In this document: positions 42,341 to 52,221 of the stretch, piece by piece | How the letters are laid out: each line of letters starts with the position of its first letter | Position numbering within the stretch: the first letter of the stretch is position 1 | DNA from: Mucilaginibacter glaciei | GTDB lineage: Bacteria; Bacteroidota; Bacteroidia; Sphingobacteriales; Sphingobacteriaceae | DNA: 64,000 bases | Direction of reading: 5' to 3' | Assembly: GCF_014773245.1 (NCBI RefSeq) | Contig: NZ_JACWMX010000001.1 | Coordinates: 310,001-374,000 of the forward strand | Program-made: the position numbers and the translations under genes | The notes under the pieces: generated by a model | Seen by the model: only the letters and a program-made list of their open reading frames with translations | The model's database searches: none | What the model was told of the DNA's origin: nothing

Positions 42341-43774
42341 CTAATCTCCGTGGTTAAACAAACGGCTCCATAAACGATCAAAAAAAGTTCGTTTGGCATT
42401 TAGCGGAACATCGCTGGCATTCATAGGGTGCTCTATCACCGCACCAAATTTTAACGAAAACCCTAAAAAGATATCGGCTCCCGTGTAGAACGAGTTCCGG
42501 TTTATTTCCGTACTATTCCCGTTTGCAGCCAGTAGCAACCTGCCCGATTGGATAAGCTTCTCGCTGCCGATAAAGAACTCGGCGTTTGGTGATTTAATTA
42601 ACATTTGCCCGCCTGCACTTAATATCTTATACTGATCATAAGAGGTAGTAGCACTTAACGTAAGGTTTTTATAAGTTACCGGGTTTATCATGGCTACGGT
42701 TAAACCGTTATAAAAGAGTTCTTTAGATACGATGATGGTAGGCGAGTACCTGAATTTTTTTTCGTAGCCAAGCCAATAACTTTTATTGGCACTCAATTCT
42801 GCCCTGGCGTTTGTAGCCGTAACAAAAGAACCCTGATTTGCGCCGCTGTGTATAATACGGTGGTTAGCTCCAAAAACATTGTCTTCCCGATTCTCAGTCG
42901 ACAAGCCCTCAATAACGTCTGCCGCGTTAAATTTATAAGTAGTAGAGCGGTTACTCCAGCGAATAAAACCGAGGTCTTTTAAGTTAGCCTGTAAATTAAA
43001 ATTATCGCGGGTACGGTATGTGGTGCCCAAAGTAATTGACGCACCCGGATTACGAAAGGTGGGCAAATTATCGTGCAGTGTGAATTTACCAGGTGTGTAG
43101 TCTATCAGGTAGGTGCCTGCCATACTAACAAAAGCCCTGTCCATTGGCCTGTCAAACTCAATTTGCGACTGGTTAACCGTAAGTTTTTGATATTGTATCC
43201 CCAGCAAGCCACTTAATTTTATGCCGTACGCAAACTGCTTACTCGCCTTTTCGCGAAAGCTAAAGCTTATTTGATGGTATGACTGGTATTGCAGATCGTT
43301 GTTGAAAATGTTGTCGTAAGTATTATTAGCAAAAGCCCCCGGCCCATTAAATAAAGCAACAGATTCGTCCGTCAAAAATCCACGGCCTTCTTCACGGCTT
43401 TGTACCGAGAAGCCTAACTCCGCATTATTATTTATGCCGATAAAGGCCTTATACATAATAAAGTAAATGTTGGCGTTTTCGCGCAGGCGATTAATGGCAC
43501 CCTGGCCAATTAGCAAGTTTGAATTTTCATACCTGCCATCAAAGGCCCTGCTTCTTAAACTGGGTTGTGCGTTACCCGTTATATGGAAGCTGCCGTAAAC
43601 ATTGGGTAAAAAAAGGTTAAAAGCGTATTGTCTGCTGGAATCTGGTGTGAAAGTTTGTACTGCAGGGTTTTCAAATCCCTCGTAAAGGGTGCCCGTATTA
43701 TAATGGAAGAATTGCTGACTGAATACCCTTGAAACGAAAAATATAAAAAAAATAGATAGTAAGAATATCCTCAT
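42341..43774 (-). CDS. DUF5723-type outer-membrane protein
   Basis: A 477-residue exported protein; ATG 43774 gives signal MRIFLLSIFFIFFVSRVFSQ (a GTG nine bases earlier is less likely). The body is a run of alternating amphipathic strands (NLLIGQGAINRL, AELGFSVQSR, FAYGIKLSGLLG, GASITLGTTYRTRDNFN) with periodic aromatic ends, fitting a porin-like barrel of the DUF5723 family. Function unknown. It lies downstream of the DUF3352-like gene on the same strand with 128 bases between. Confidence 0.7.
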   Translation of the reverse strand: MRIFLLSIFFIFFVSRVFSQQFFHYNTGTLYEGFENPAVQTFTPDSSRQYAFNLFLPNVYGSFHITGNAQPSLRSRAFDGRYENSNLLIGQGAINRLRENANIYFIMYKAFIGINNNAELGFSVQSREEGRGFLTDESVALFNGPGAFANNTYDNIFNNDLQYQSYHQISFSFREKASKQFAYGIKLSGLLGIQYQKLTVNQSQIEFDRPMDRAFVSMAGTYLIDYTPGKFTLHDNLPTFRNPGASITLGTTYRTRDNFNLQANLKDLGFIRWSNRSTTYKFNAADVIEGLSTENREDNVFGANHRIIHSGANQGSFVTATNARAELSANKSYWLGYEKKFRYSPTIIVSKELFYNGLTVAMINPVTYKNLTLSATTSYDQYKILSAGGQMLIKSPNAEFFIGSEKLIQSGRLLLAANGNSTEINRNSFYTGADIFLGFSLKFGAVIEHPMNASDVPLNAKRTFFDRLWSRLFNHGD

Positions 43775-43849
43775 ATATGTCACCGCTCCTGTTGATGTAG
43801 GTGCGCGCTTTGTAATAGTTAAACATTTAGCACACCCCTTTGGCCATGT

Positions 43850-43869
43850 ATTACGGTCTTTAACGTAAT
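43850..43869. promoter_or_regulatory. Inverted repeat between the two envelope genes
   Basis: ATTACG (43850-43855) and CGTAAT (43864-43869) form perfect arms 8 bases apart, between the stop at 43903 and the start at 43774 of minus-strand genes. Possible operator or short hairpin; no T-tract. Confidence 0.3.
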
Positions 43870-43902
43870 TATGTGGTCAGGGTTGTATTTTTAACGCCTC
43901 TT

Positions 43903-45498
43903 TTATTCTTTTTTAAGCTGCAATGTATCTTTTTTATTTTTAAGCATGCAGAAGTTTGTGTAAAAGTTTTTGTCGGCAGCCGCTATTTGGTAAGATGCTG
44001 CATAAAAGTTACTCATAGAGAGTGCATCGTTCTTGTAGGCGTTGTAAGCATCTTCCTTTAAATCGGCCTTTAAAATTTGCTGCGAATTTTTAAAATTGAT
44101 AAAAAATACCACGTTACTTCGTTCTGCTAAAAGATTATCAAAACTTAAGTATTGCTCTGTTTTGTTTAAATATTTGCGGTTAAAATAAGTGTCGTTATAG
44201 CTTTCTAATTCCTTTACGGTATTAGCTAAAACCAGGTAATTGTCAATGATCCTAAAATAAGGCTGCCTGAAACCATTGAAGGCATCGCCCAATAAAAAGA
44301 AGGGCAGTTTGCCGTAATTAAATTGACCCACATCTTCTGTCAACATCCCGCTTATGTTATTCATAAAGGGCCGTAATTTTGAGCCATCCTTAATGGTAAT
44401 TATGGCAAATTTTTCTCGGTAACGGGTGGTTACCACGGCAAACTCTTTGCCAAGCAGGCTGCTAAATTCTGTATATAAATTAATACCCGTTTCCGTTTTA
44501 ATTTTATTGAATAATTGCTCCCGCTCCGCCTTTAGGCCTGCTTTGTTATGAAAGTCTGATAGATTGGCACTGAACTTTTTAGGATCAGATACGGCCATGC
44601 TCATCGCATAAGCCGTTGTAGATGGGAAAATCTCTTTCAAATCATTTACCATGGGCTGTTGGGAAGCAAACAGGTTTAGGTAACTGGCTGGTTTATTATG
44701 CAGTATATTTGAATATCCGTTAAACATCAGGGCATCTGTTTTGTAATTCAGGTTTAGTGCGGCAAGCGCGGGTAATAACTTAAAGCTTTTAAACAGGTCG
44801 GAATTATTATTCTTAAATAACTGGTTAAATAGCGGGTTAAGCTGCTCGTAGTTTACATATAAATTTGCTAGCGAATTGGAATTCTGCTTATCTGGCAGCA
44901 GCAGGAAAGATTCATCATCGCGGTCGCCTTTATAAGCTGCGCTTTGATCTAATAGCTCTTTTGAAAAGCTTGCCGAAAAAATATTGTCCTCTTTATTTAT
45001 AATATAAAATCGCTTTTTTAACGATGAAAAATAAACGGTGTAACCTTTTTTATCGCCAATTTTTAAGGGTGTAATCACAAAACCTGTTTTTTGCAGCTTT
45101 GCCAAACGGTCAAACTGGGTGATGTCAAAATCTTTTGCTGCTGCCGCAGTTAACAATAGTTCAACGTCATTATCGTGCAAAGGGTGCGCCGATACAAAGA
45201 TGTTGCTTCCATTAAATAATTGGTCAAGCATTACATTGCCGAACAAAACTTTTCTTACCGTATCCAATTCGCTTAATTTACGTTCGCCTATCAGGCTGCC
45301 TAAGAGCTTGTTGTCGGTAAAAATATCATAAAAGCTTTTCTCATTAGCAAACTCAAGTACCAGCGCGGCATTGTTGGGTATAGTGCGCGTTATGTTACCC
45401 GCATGTGTACCTGATGTATTTAAGTTTTTGAAATACTTAACGGTAATGTAAGCGGTAGCGGCAATTAAAATTAGTATACTTACTATAATTTTCTTCAT
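43903..45498 (-). CDS. DUF3352-like envelope protein
   Basis: A 531-residue protein with a short N-terminal anchor or signal (MKKIIVSILILIAATAYITV). Its extracytoplasmic body has motifs seen in DUF3352-type proteins: PNNAALVLEFANEKSFYDIF near the start, HPLHDNDVELLLT, and a repeated two-domain beta/alpha layout, with LGKEFAVVTTRYREKFAIITI in the second half. No enzyme signature. It precedes the DUF5723 gene on the same strand and may be co-expressed. Confidence 0.55.
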   Translation of the reverse strand: MKKIIVSILILIAATAYITVKYFKNLNTSGTHAGNITRTIPNNAALVLEFANEKSFYDIFTDNKLLGSLIGERKLSELDTVRKVLFGNVMLDQLFNGSNIFVSAHPLHDNDVELLLTAAAAKDFDITQFDRLAKLQKTGFVITPLKIGDKKGYTVYFSSLKKRFYIINKEDNIFSASFSKELLDQSAAYKGDRDDESFLLLPDKQNSNSLANLYVNYEQLNPLFNQLFKNNNSDLFKSFKLLPALAALNLNYKTDALMFNGYSNILHNKPASYLNLFASQQPMVNDLKEIFPSTTAYAMSMAVSDPKKFSANLSDFHNKAGLKAEREQLFNKIKTETGINLYTEFSSLLGKEFAVVTTRYREKFAIITIKDGSKLRPFMNNISGMLTEDVGQFNYGKLPFFLLGDAFNGFRQPYFRIIDNYLVLANTVKELESYNDTYFNRKYLNKTEQYLSFDNLLAERSNVVFFINFKNSQQILKADLKEDAYNAYKNDALSMSNFYAASYQIAAADKNFYTNFCMLKNKKDTLQLKKE

Positions 45499-45582
45499 CG
45501 CATTTGCGGGCGCAAGTTAGAATTTTACTGTACCACAATAAAGTAATACTTTCATTTGGTTAACTTAGCCTTTTATAACCGC

Positions 45583-45969
45583 ATGAACAAACAAATTATT
45601 GTGACGGCATCGGTTTTGGGGGCACTGGCAGTAATTGCAGGCGCTTTTGGAGCCCATGCCTTACGCGCTTCGTTACCAGCTAAGCAGATGGAAGTATGGC
45701 AAACTGCTGTACAGTACCAGTTTTACCATGTCTTTGCGTTGCTATTCTTGTCAACGTATGCAAGTTTTAAAAATAAGCTTATTGTAAGCATTTATTACCT
45801 TTTCACGCTGGGTATCGTGTTTTTTTCGGGCTCATTATATTTGATCTCGCTGCGCGTTTTACTGGGGATGCCCGGTTTGGTAGCGTTAGGCCCCGTTACA
45901 CCTATTGGCGGCTTACTTTTTATAATCGGGTGGGTATTGCTTGCATTGGCGGCTATCAGAAACAAGTAA
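45583..45969 (+). CDS. DUF423 membrane protein
   Basis: A 128-residue inner-membrane protein with four spans. ATG 45583 (MNKQIIVTASVLGALAVIAGAFGAHAL) is the family start; an earlier in-frame codon adds nine residues. The AGAFGAHALR and QTAVQYQFYHVFALL motifs are the DUF423 signature. Its function is not established. It ends four bases before priA. Confidence 0.92.
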   Translation: MNKQIIVTASVLGALAVIAGAFGAHALRASLPAKQMEVWQTAVQYQFYHVFALLFLSTYASFKNKLIVSIYYLFTLGIVFFSGSLYLISLRVLLGMPGLVALGPVTPIGGLLFIIGWVLLALAAIRNK

Positions 45970-45973
45970 ACTG

Positions 45974-48460
45974 ATGTTAGAATTTTCGGAAGGCTCTTAT
46001 ATACAACGTAAAACACTTTTTGTAGAAGTGATATTGCCGCTGGCCATCAGCAGGAATTATACTTACCGTGTGCCTTTTGAAATGAATAGCCTGGTTGAGA
46101 CCGGCAAGCGTGTTGTGGTACAATTTGGTAAAAGTAAGTTGTATACCGCCATCATCGCGTCTATTACCGAACATGCCCCCGAAAAATACGAGGCTAAATA
46201 CATTATCGAAGTTTTGGACGACAAGCCAGTGGTGACGGAAAGGCAACTTAAATTTTGGCATTGGATTGCGGAATATTATATGTGCAACGAAGGCGAGGTA
46301 ATGAACGCCGCGCTTCCATCTGCCCTGAAATTGGCCAGCGAAACGAAAGTAATGCTGAACCGTGATTACGAATTTGACCGTACCCAACTTAACGACAAAG
46401 AATTTTTAATTACCGAAGCGCTGGACATTCAGCCCGAACTGACGATAAGCGACATTGCCAAACTGTTAGGCCAAAAAACGGTGATGCCTATCCTGAAGTC
46501 GCTGTTCGAGAAAAATGTTATCAATATATCTGAGGAGGTAAGCGAGCGGTATAAGCCCCGCCGTAAAACTTACCTTACCCTCAATCCCGAATACAATAAT
46601 CCGGAGAGCCGCAAGGAACTTTTTACTATACTTGAAAAACGTGCTCCTAAGCAAGCCGACGCAGTTTTAGCGTATATGAAGTTGTCGCGCCAGCAAAAGG
46701 CCGTAACTAAAAACGAGTTAGTAGAAGAAAGCGGCGCAGGCGATTCGAGTATCAAATCACTTATCGAAAAGGAAGTTTTTATAGCAGAAGAGAGAACAGT
46801 AAGTCGATTGGGTTATGACGAGAATGACGATATAGCTAACTTTACGCTGAGTAATGCCCAGCAAATTGCTTTGCAAGAGGTGCAGCAGCAGCTTACAGAA
46901 AAGGATGTGGTGCTTTTGCACGGTGTTACCTCATCCGGAAAAACACAGATATATATCCGGTTGATAGAGGACGCTATGGCTACAGGCAAACAGGTGCTCT
47001 ATCTGCTTCCCGAGATTGCCTTAACAACCCATATCATCGAACGCCTGCGCGTTTATTTTGGCACTCATATAGGCGTTTACCATTCGCGCTTCAATGATAA
47101 CGAGCGGGTAGAGGTTTGGCGCAAGGTTTTAGACAACGAATACCAGGTAGTACTTGGCGCGCGCTCATCTGTGTTTTTGCCATTTCATGACCTTGGACTC
47201 ATCATTGTTGACGAGGAACACGAAACATCTTACAAACAATATGACCCCGCGCCGCGATACAATGCGCGCGACGCTGCTATTTACTTAGCCAATTTGCACA
47301 AGGGAAAAGTGTTGTTAGGGTCGGCTACGCCGGCTTTTGAAACCTATTTTAACGCCCGTACCAAAAAATTCGGTTTGGTTGAGCTGGCCGAGCGTTATGG
47401 CGGCGTACAATTGCCGTTAATTGAGGTGGTAAGCATCGGTAAGGAAACTAAGGATAAAACCATGCAATCGCACTTTACCAGTGTGTTGATGCTTGATATG
47501 GAACAGGCTATTGCCAATAAAGAGCAAGTCATATTATTTCAAAACAGGCGTGGTTACGCACCTATATTGATGTGCCGTATTTGTGCCTACACCCCCAAAT
47601 GCATTAATTGCGATGTAAGCCTCACTTACCATAAACATAGCGGTAAGCTACACTGCCATTATTGTGGTTATAAAGAAGATACGCCATCAGTATGCCCGGC
47701 CTGTGGGTCCACACATTTAGAGTATAAGGGTTTTGGTACCGAAAAGGTTGAGGATGAATTGTCTATGCTCATGCCTGATGCAAGGCTGGCGCGTATGGAC
47801 CTGGATACCACCCGGTCGCGCAACTCGCTGCAAACCATTTTGAATAACCTCGAAGAAAAAAAAATAGATGTTTTAGTAGGTACCCAAATGGTTGCCAAGG
47901 GATTGGATTTTGCTGATGTCACCGTAATTGGGATCATTAATGCCGATAGTTTACTTAAGTACCCCGATTATAGGGCTAACGAACGCAGTTTCCAGATGCT
48001 GGCACAAGTAAGTGGCAGGGCGGGGCGCAGAGGCAAGCAAGGAAAGGTGGTGATACAAACGTACGACCCTAACCACCGTGTGATTAAACAAGTTATTGCC
48101 AACGACTACGCAGATCTGTATTTTACTGAAATGGAGGAGCGTAAAAGCTTTCATTACCCACCATTTTACCGCATCATCAATCTGGATGTAAAGCATAAGA
48201 ATCCCGAGATATTATATAATCAGGCCGAGTACTTGGCTAATGAGTTGCGAAAGCACTTCGGCGAGCGCGTTATTGGCCCCGAGCCCCCGCTGATCAATCG
48301 CATCCGTAATTACTATATCAAATCTATTATGCTGAAGTTTGAGCGCGATACAATATCTATCGTAAAGGCGAAGGCAGTCATCAGGGAGGTGATCACCCAG
48401 TTCCAAACCACAAAGCTGGCAAAGGGTAGCATTGTTCAGCCGGATGTGGATCCGTATTAA
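45974..48460 (+). CDS. priA: Primosomal protein N' (replication restart helicase)
   Basis: An 828-residue superfamily 2 helicase that reloads the replisome at stalled forks. ATG 45974 (MLEFSEGSYIQRKTLFVEVIL) begins the DNA-binding N domain; TTG 45941 would overlap the upstream gene. Walker A is GVTSSGKTQ, the DEAH-like box is DEEHETSYKQ, and the zinc-binding insert has CRICAYTPKCINCD and CHYCGYKEDTPSVCPACG cysteines. Motif VI is QVSGRAGRRGK. The length is a little above E. coli PriA. Confidence 0.97.
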   Translation: MLEFSEGSYIQRKTLFVEVILPLAISRNYTYRVPFEMNSLVETGKRVVVQFGKSKLYTAIIASITEHAPEKYEAKYIIEVLDDKPVVTERQLKFWHWIAEYYMCNEGEVMNAALPSALKLASETKVMLNRDYEFDRTQLNDKEFLITEALDIQPELTISDIAKLLGQKTVMPILKSLFEKNVINISEEVSERYKPRRKTYLTLNPEYNNPESRKELFTILEKRAPKQADAVLAYMKLSRQQKAVTKNELVEESGAGDSSIKSLIEKEVFIAEERTVSRLGYDENDDIANFTLSNAQQIALQEVQQQLTEKDVVLLHGVTSSGKTQIYIRLIEDAMATGKQVLYLLPEIALTTHIIERLRVYFGTHIGVYHSRFNDNERVEVWRKVLDNEYQVVLGARSSVFLPFHDLGLIIVDEEHETSYKQYDPAPRYNARDAAIYLANLHKGKVLLGSATPAFETYFNARTKKFGLVELAERYGGVQLPLIEVVSIGKETKDKTMQSHFTSVLMLDMEQAIANKEQVILFQNRRGYAPILMCRICAYTPKCINCDVSLTYHKHSGKLHCHYCGYKEDTPSVCPACGSTHLEYKGFGTEKVEDELSMLMPDARLARMDLDTTRSRNSLQTILNNLEEKKIDVLVGTQMVAKGLDFADVTVIGIINADSLLKYPDYRANERSFQMLAQVSGRAGRRGKQGKVVIQTYDPNHRVIKQVIANDYADLYFTEMEERKSFHYPPFYRIINLDVKHKNPEILYNQAEYLANELRKHFGERVIGPEPPLINRIRNYYIKSIMLKFERDTISIVKAKAVIREVITQFQTTKLAKGSIVQPDVDPY

Positions 48461-48507
48461 TTGTTGACAAATAACTCCGCTCAAAATCAGTCAACTGTAT
48501 TAGAAAT

Positions 48508-48543
48508 TAATCCTGTCAATCCATAAATCGTTTAATCCTGTCT
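48508..48543. repeat. Short direct repeat upstream of pcm
   Basis: TTAATCCTGTC occurs twice, at about 48508-48518 and 48533-48543, separated by CAATCCATAAATCG-type sequence. This looks like a short tandem intergenic repeat and lies just before the candidate -7 element of pcm. Confidence 0.5.
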
Positions 48544-48552
48544 AAATCATGT

Positions 48553-48560
48553 TAGCTTTG
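48553..48560 (+). promoter_or_regulatory. Candidate -7 element for pcm
   Basis: TAGCTTTG exactly matches TAnnTTTG and ends 8 bases before the pcm ATG at 48569. That is very close, implying a leader of only a few bases. No TTG at -33 was seen. Confidence 0.4.
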
Positions 48561-48568
48561 TAATTGAA

Positions 48569-49225
48569 ATGGCATACAAGTTTATTGATAATTATAGGGA
48601 ACAGGGCGCGCGTAAAAGACTTGTAGAGGTTTTAAGAAAAAAAGGCATTGAGGACGAAGGAGTTTTAAAAGCAATTGGTAAGATTCCCCGCCATTATTTT
48701 TTTGATGAAACCTTTTGGAACCAGGCCTATAAAGATATTGCCTTCCCGATAGGGGCCGGTCAAACCATTTCGCAGCCATATACTGTTGCTTACCAAACAG
48801 AGTTGCTCCATATCCGCAAGGGCGATAAGGTGCTGGAGATTGGCACCGGTTGTGGCTACCAAACCTGTGTGTTAATGGAACTGGGCGCTAAAGTAGTTAC
48901 TATTGAGCGGCAGGAAAAATTGTATGAACGTACTATCCAGGTATTGCCTCATATGGGTTATCAACCAACTTTCTTTTTAGGTGATGGATCGATAGGTAGG
49001 GCAGAACATGCACCTTATGATAAAATAATTGTAACTGCCGGTGCACCAACCGTGCCCGAAGTTTTACTTAAGCAATTAAATATCGGTGGTATTTTAGTAA
49101 TTCCGGTAGGCGACGAACAATCGCAAAAAATGGTTACCGTATTAAAAACGGGCGAGCATGATTATGAACGCCATGTGCTGGATACCTTCAGGTTTGTACC
49201 GTTGGTTGGCGATAGGGCCTGGTAA
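48569..49225 (+). CDS. pcm: Protein-L-isoaspartate O-methyltransferase
   Basis: A 218-residue SAM-dependent enzyme that repairs damaged aspartyl residues by methylating L-isoaspartate. Motif I VLEIGTGCGYQTCVL, the acidic loop VVTIERQEKLYER, GDGSIGRAEHAPYDKIIVTAGA (motifs II-III region) and GGILVIPVGDE are present, and IGAGQTISQPYTVA is the family-specific substrate segment. It follows priA with 108 bases between. Confidence 0.96.
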   Translation: MAYKFIDNYREQGARKRLVEVLRKKGIEDEGVLKAIGKIPRHYFFDETFWNQAYKDIAFPIGAGQTISQPYTVAYQTELLHIRKGDKVLEIGTGCGYQTCVLMELGAKVVTIERQEKLYERTIQVLPHMGYQPTFFLGDGSIGRAEHAPYDKIIVTAGAPTVPEVLLKQLNIGGILVIPVGDEQSQKMVTVLKTGEHDYERHVLDTFRFVPLVGDRAW

Positions 49226-49247
49226 AATAAAAGCCTCTGGTGAAAAG

Positions 49248-49277
49248 GCGGGCAAAATGCTATAACAAATTGCCCGC
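49248..49277. terminator. Bidirectional hairpin between pcm and the SnoaL-like gene
   Basis: GCGGGCAA (49248-49255) and TTGCCCGC (49270-49277) form a perfect 8-bp GC-rich stem between the two convergent stop codons. Flanking A- and T-rich stretches could serve as U-tracts on each strand. Confidence 0.65.
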
Positions 49278-49287
49278 TCCAGAAATT

Positions 49288-49698
49288 TTATATCGTTTTG
49301 CCCAACTGCTTTAAAATTCCTAATTCGTCAGAACTTCCCCAACGTTCGGTCATCTTGCCATCCGTAAATTTGCTGATTTGCATGCCGCGCACTTTAATAG
49401 TTTTGCCGGTAGGGGCTATTCCATTAAATTCTCCTTCTTGTGTGCCCGTAAGTTCGTAAGCGAATGAAACGTTATCTTCATCGGCTACTAAATGTTTCAC
49501 CTCAATTTCCATGTCTGGAAAAGCCTTACGCATGGTTGTAAAAAAATCAATATAACCTTTTGGGCCGGGTGCCTGCCCCGGTGCCGGATCGTGATCTATG
49601 CAACCTTCAGCTACTAAGTCGTTCATCAATTCAAAATTCCCGGTGTTTACAGCTCCGCCAAATTTTTTCTGTGCTGCTATATTTGTTTCTTTACTCAT
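49288..49698 (-). CDS. SnoaL-like / ester-cyclase family protein
   Basis: A 136-residue NTF2-fold protein of the SnoaL-like polyketide cyclase family. Markers are CIDHDPAPGQAPGPKGYIDFFTTMR, FPDMEIEVKHLVADEDNVSF and GIAPTGKTIKVRGMQISKFTDGKM. Such proteins are common, mostly of unknown reaction, and no polyketide genes are nearby. Convergent with pcm. Confidence 0.85.
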   Translation of the reverse strand: MSKETNIAAQKKFGGAVNTGNFELMNDLVAEGCIDHDPAPGQAPGPKGYIDFFTTMRKAFPDMEIEVKHLVADEDNVSFAYELTGTQEGEFNGIAPTGKTIKVRGMQISKFTDGKMTERWGSSDELGILKQLGKTI

Positions 49699-49853
49699 GG
49701 TTAGTTTGTTTGCTAACCATTAAGCAAGACTAAAGCCAAAATCCAACTCTCGTTGATTTTAATTACGCTATTTGAGAGTATTGCGGTGTTAAGGCAGATA
49801 TTTAATGACAGGGCGACTTTGATATTATATATGCTTTTCACAAGCTCGAAAAA

Positions 49854-50303
49854 TTATCTTTTCATCGCTCTATCCATTTCTATCTTGGTATCGCGTTCCT
49901 TCAAGGTTTCGCGTTTATCGAAGGTCTTTTTACCCTGGGCAAGGCCTATTTCTAATTTGGCAAAACCTCGGTCGCTAATGAAGATGGCGAGGGGTACGAT
50001 AGTTAACCCTTTTTCTTCTCCGCGGGTAGATAGTTTTTTAAGTTCTTTTTTGTTGAGTAGCAAAACCCTGTCGCGTTTAGCTTCATGATTGTAAAATGAG
50101 CCGAAGGAGTATTCGGAGATATGCAGGTTGCGCACGTAAAGCTGGCTATCTATAAACGTGCAAAAAGCATCATTGATATTCGCCTTACCTTCACGGATCG
50201 ATTTGATCTCGGTACCCAGCAATTTAATGCCCGCTGTATATTTATCCAGTATAATGTACTCGAAATATGCTTTTTTATTCTTGATATATAGTTTCTGCTC
50301 CAT
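49854..50303 (-). CDS. smpB: SsrA-binding protein SmpB
   Basis: A 149-residue RNA-binding protein that works with tmRNA to rescue stalled ribosomes. ATG 50303 (MEQKLYIKNKKAYFEYII) is the family start; an upstream in-frame codon would overlap the preceding gene. The OB-fold core IKLLGTEIKSIREGKANI and the C-terminal tail KRETLKERDTKIEMDRAMKR, which enters the decoding centre, are present. It follows the Nramp-USP gene by 28 bases on the same strand, an unusual partner. The tmRNA gene is not in the window. Confidence 0.96.
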   Translation of the reverse strand: MEQKLYIKNKKAYFEYIILDKYTAGIKLLGTEIKSIREGKANINDAFCTFIDSQLYVRNLHISEYSFGSFYNHEAKRDRVLLLNKKELKKLSTRGEEKGLTIVPLAIFISDRGFAKLEIGLAQGKKTFDKRETLKERDTKIEMDRAMKR

Positions 50304-50331
50304 CCTGCGCTTTCCTGCTGCAAATATGCAA

Positions 50332-52221
50332 TTATTTTTTTTGGGGTTTAACAACCAGTACCGGCACGTTCACCTTATGGCGTACAGAGTTTACCGTTGT
50401 ACCGAAGATCAGATCTTTCAACGCCTTATGCCCGTGCGAGCCCATCACCACAAAATCTATCTTGTTTTGGTTAATGATCTCTGCGATAGAAGTTGCAGCC
50501 CCGCCATATCCAATTTTTGATTCGGCTTTATAGCCCAGCTTTTTAAGTGCATCCACGTATTTATCTAAATTATCTACATCGCTTTGGGTTTCGTTATCCA
50601 TTACCTGCCCGCCGTAATAACGGGCACCTGCGGTCTCTACCACGTGTATCAATGTGTAATGCGCTCGCTTACCGCCCTGCATCAGCGCGTGGCGAATACA
50701 GTCCTGATCGTTTTTAGAGAAATCTATTGTGACGGCTATGTTATTGTAATGCACCGCTTCCAGGTTGTCTAAGGCAGCAGCAATACCATGCGGTACAAGT
50801 ACAGGCTGATCGGTGTGTTTGTATAATAGCGGCCTTAAAAAAACATACACTAACAAAGCACCGATGCCCACAGCGATAGGCGTGATCACATAATGTACCA
50901 AATTAGCTGCCCCCGCACTTGCAGCCGCCCAGGTATCTATTTCCTGTATAACCAGGCGTACATTTAACCCAACTATTAAAACAGCAAACACCCAGGCCAG
51001 TATTTTCAACCAGGTTTTTGTGGCAAATTTCCCCATCCGTTTTTTGTCTGATGTAAAGTGGATAAGCGGTATTACCGCAAAACCCAATTGCAAACTCAAC
51101 ACTACCTGGCTTAAGATTAACAACTTACCCAAACCTTCGTCGCCGGCGTGTAAAATGGTAAAAAAAGCCGGAACGATAGCCAGTATCCTTGTAAGCAACC
51201 GGCGTAACCAGGGCGCTATACGCAAGTTTAAGTGGCCTTCCATAATTATCTGCCCAGCCAATGTGCCTGTAACGGTCGAGCTTTGCCCGGCAGCGATAAG
51301 CGCAATGGCAAACAGGGCAGGAGCCAGCTTACCAAAAATATTGGTCAGCAGTTTGTGTGCGTCCTGAATTTCGGCAACCTCGTGGTACCCCCGGCCAAAA
51401 AAAGCGCTTGCCGCTAAGATCAATATGGCAGCGTTGACGAAGAAGGCTAGGTTGAGCGCTATAGTAGTATCCCAAAAGTTATACCGGATGGCGGTTTTAA
51501 TACCTTCGTCGGTGCGATCTATTTTGCGGGTTTGCACTAATGATGAGTGCAGATACAAATTATGCGGCATAACTGTTGCACCAATTATGCCGATAGCCAG
51601 GTAAAGTGACTGATTATTCAGCTTAGTTGGGATAAACCCTTTGGCAATGTCCAGCACATCGGGTTGTACAATAAACATCTGCGCTAAAAATGCTACGCCC
51701 ACTATAAATATCAACGAGATAATAAATCCCTCCAGCTTGCGCATACCCTTGTTGAGCAGGAATAACAGCAGAAGCGTATCTAATAAAGTTATCGACACCC
51801 CCCAAATCAGTGGTAGCCCGAATAAAAGGTTTAAACCGATAGCCATACCGATGATCTCGGCCAGGTCGCAGGCTATGATGGCTATTTGCGCCAGTATAAA
51901 AAGGCAAAAGTTAACAAAGCGCGGGTAAGTATGTTTAGATGCCTGCGCCAGGTCGAGCCCGCGTACAATGCCTAATCTTACAGCCAGGTTTTGCAGCAAC
52001 AGTGCTATCATGTTTGATAACAGCAGCACCCATATTAAGCGATAGCCAAACTGGCTGCCCGCAGCCAGATCTGTTGCCCAGTTACCGGGGTCCATATAGC
52101 CGACGCTAACCAAATAGGCAGGGCCTAAAAATGAAAGTAGTTTACGCCACCCGGTTTTTCCTTCAGTAGTTACAGTGTTGTGTACGTTTCCCAACGAGTG
52201 GCTATCGTGCTGCTGTGTCAT
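50332..52221 (-). CDS. Nramp divalent-metal transporter fused to a universal stress domain
   Basis: A 629-residue fusion. Residues about 28-470 are an Nramp/MntH-type proton-coupled Mn(II)/Fe(II) importer with about 11-12 spans. The metal-binding DPGN in the first helix (44-47) and MPHNLYLHS in helix 6 (218-226) are both intact. A cytosolic universal stress protein domain follows at about 487-627, with nucleotide-binding motif GSHG (594-597) and GT (607-608) in the G-2x-G-9x-G-S/T pattern. It overlaps the upstream MntR-type gene by four bases, so the two are translated together. The USP domain may sense ATP or energy state for transport. The fold call is strong; the regulatory role is inference. 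Confidence 0.93.
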   Translation of the reverse strand: MTQQHDSHSLGNVHNTVTTEGKTGWRKLLSFLGPAYLVSVGYMDPGNWATDLAAGSQFGYRLIWVLLLSNMIALLLQNLAVRLGIVRGLDLAQASKHTYPRFVNFCLFILAQIAIIACDLAEIIGMAIGLNLLFGLPLIWGVSITLLDTLLLLFLLNKGMRKLEGFIISLIFIVGVAFLAQMFIVQPDVLDIAKGFIPTKLNNQSLYLAIGIIGATVMPHNLYLHSSLVQTRKIDRTDEGIKTAIRYNFWDTTIALNLAFFVNAAILILAASAFFGRGYHEVAEIQDAHKLLTNIFGKLAPALFAIALIAAGQSSTVTGTLAGQIIMEGHLNLRIAPWLRRLLTRILAIVPAFFTILHAGDEGLGKLLILSQVVLSLQLGFAVIPLIHFTSDKKRMGKFATKTWLKILAWVFAVLIVGLNVRLVIQEIDTWAAASAGAANLVHYVITPIAVGIGALLVYVFLRPLLYKHTDQPVLVPHGIAAALDNLEAVHYNNIAVTIDFSKNDQDCIRHALMQGGKRAHYTLIHVVETAGARYYGGQVMDNETQSDVDNLDKYVDALKKLGYKAESKIGYGGAATSIAEIINQNKIDFVVMGSHGHKALKDLIFGTTVNSVRHKVNVPVLVVKPQKK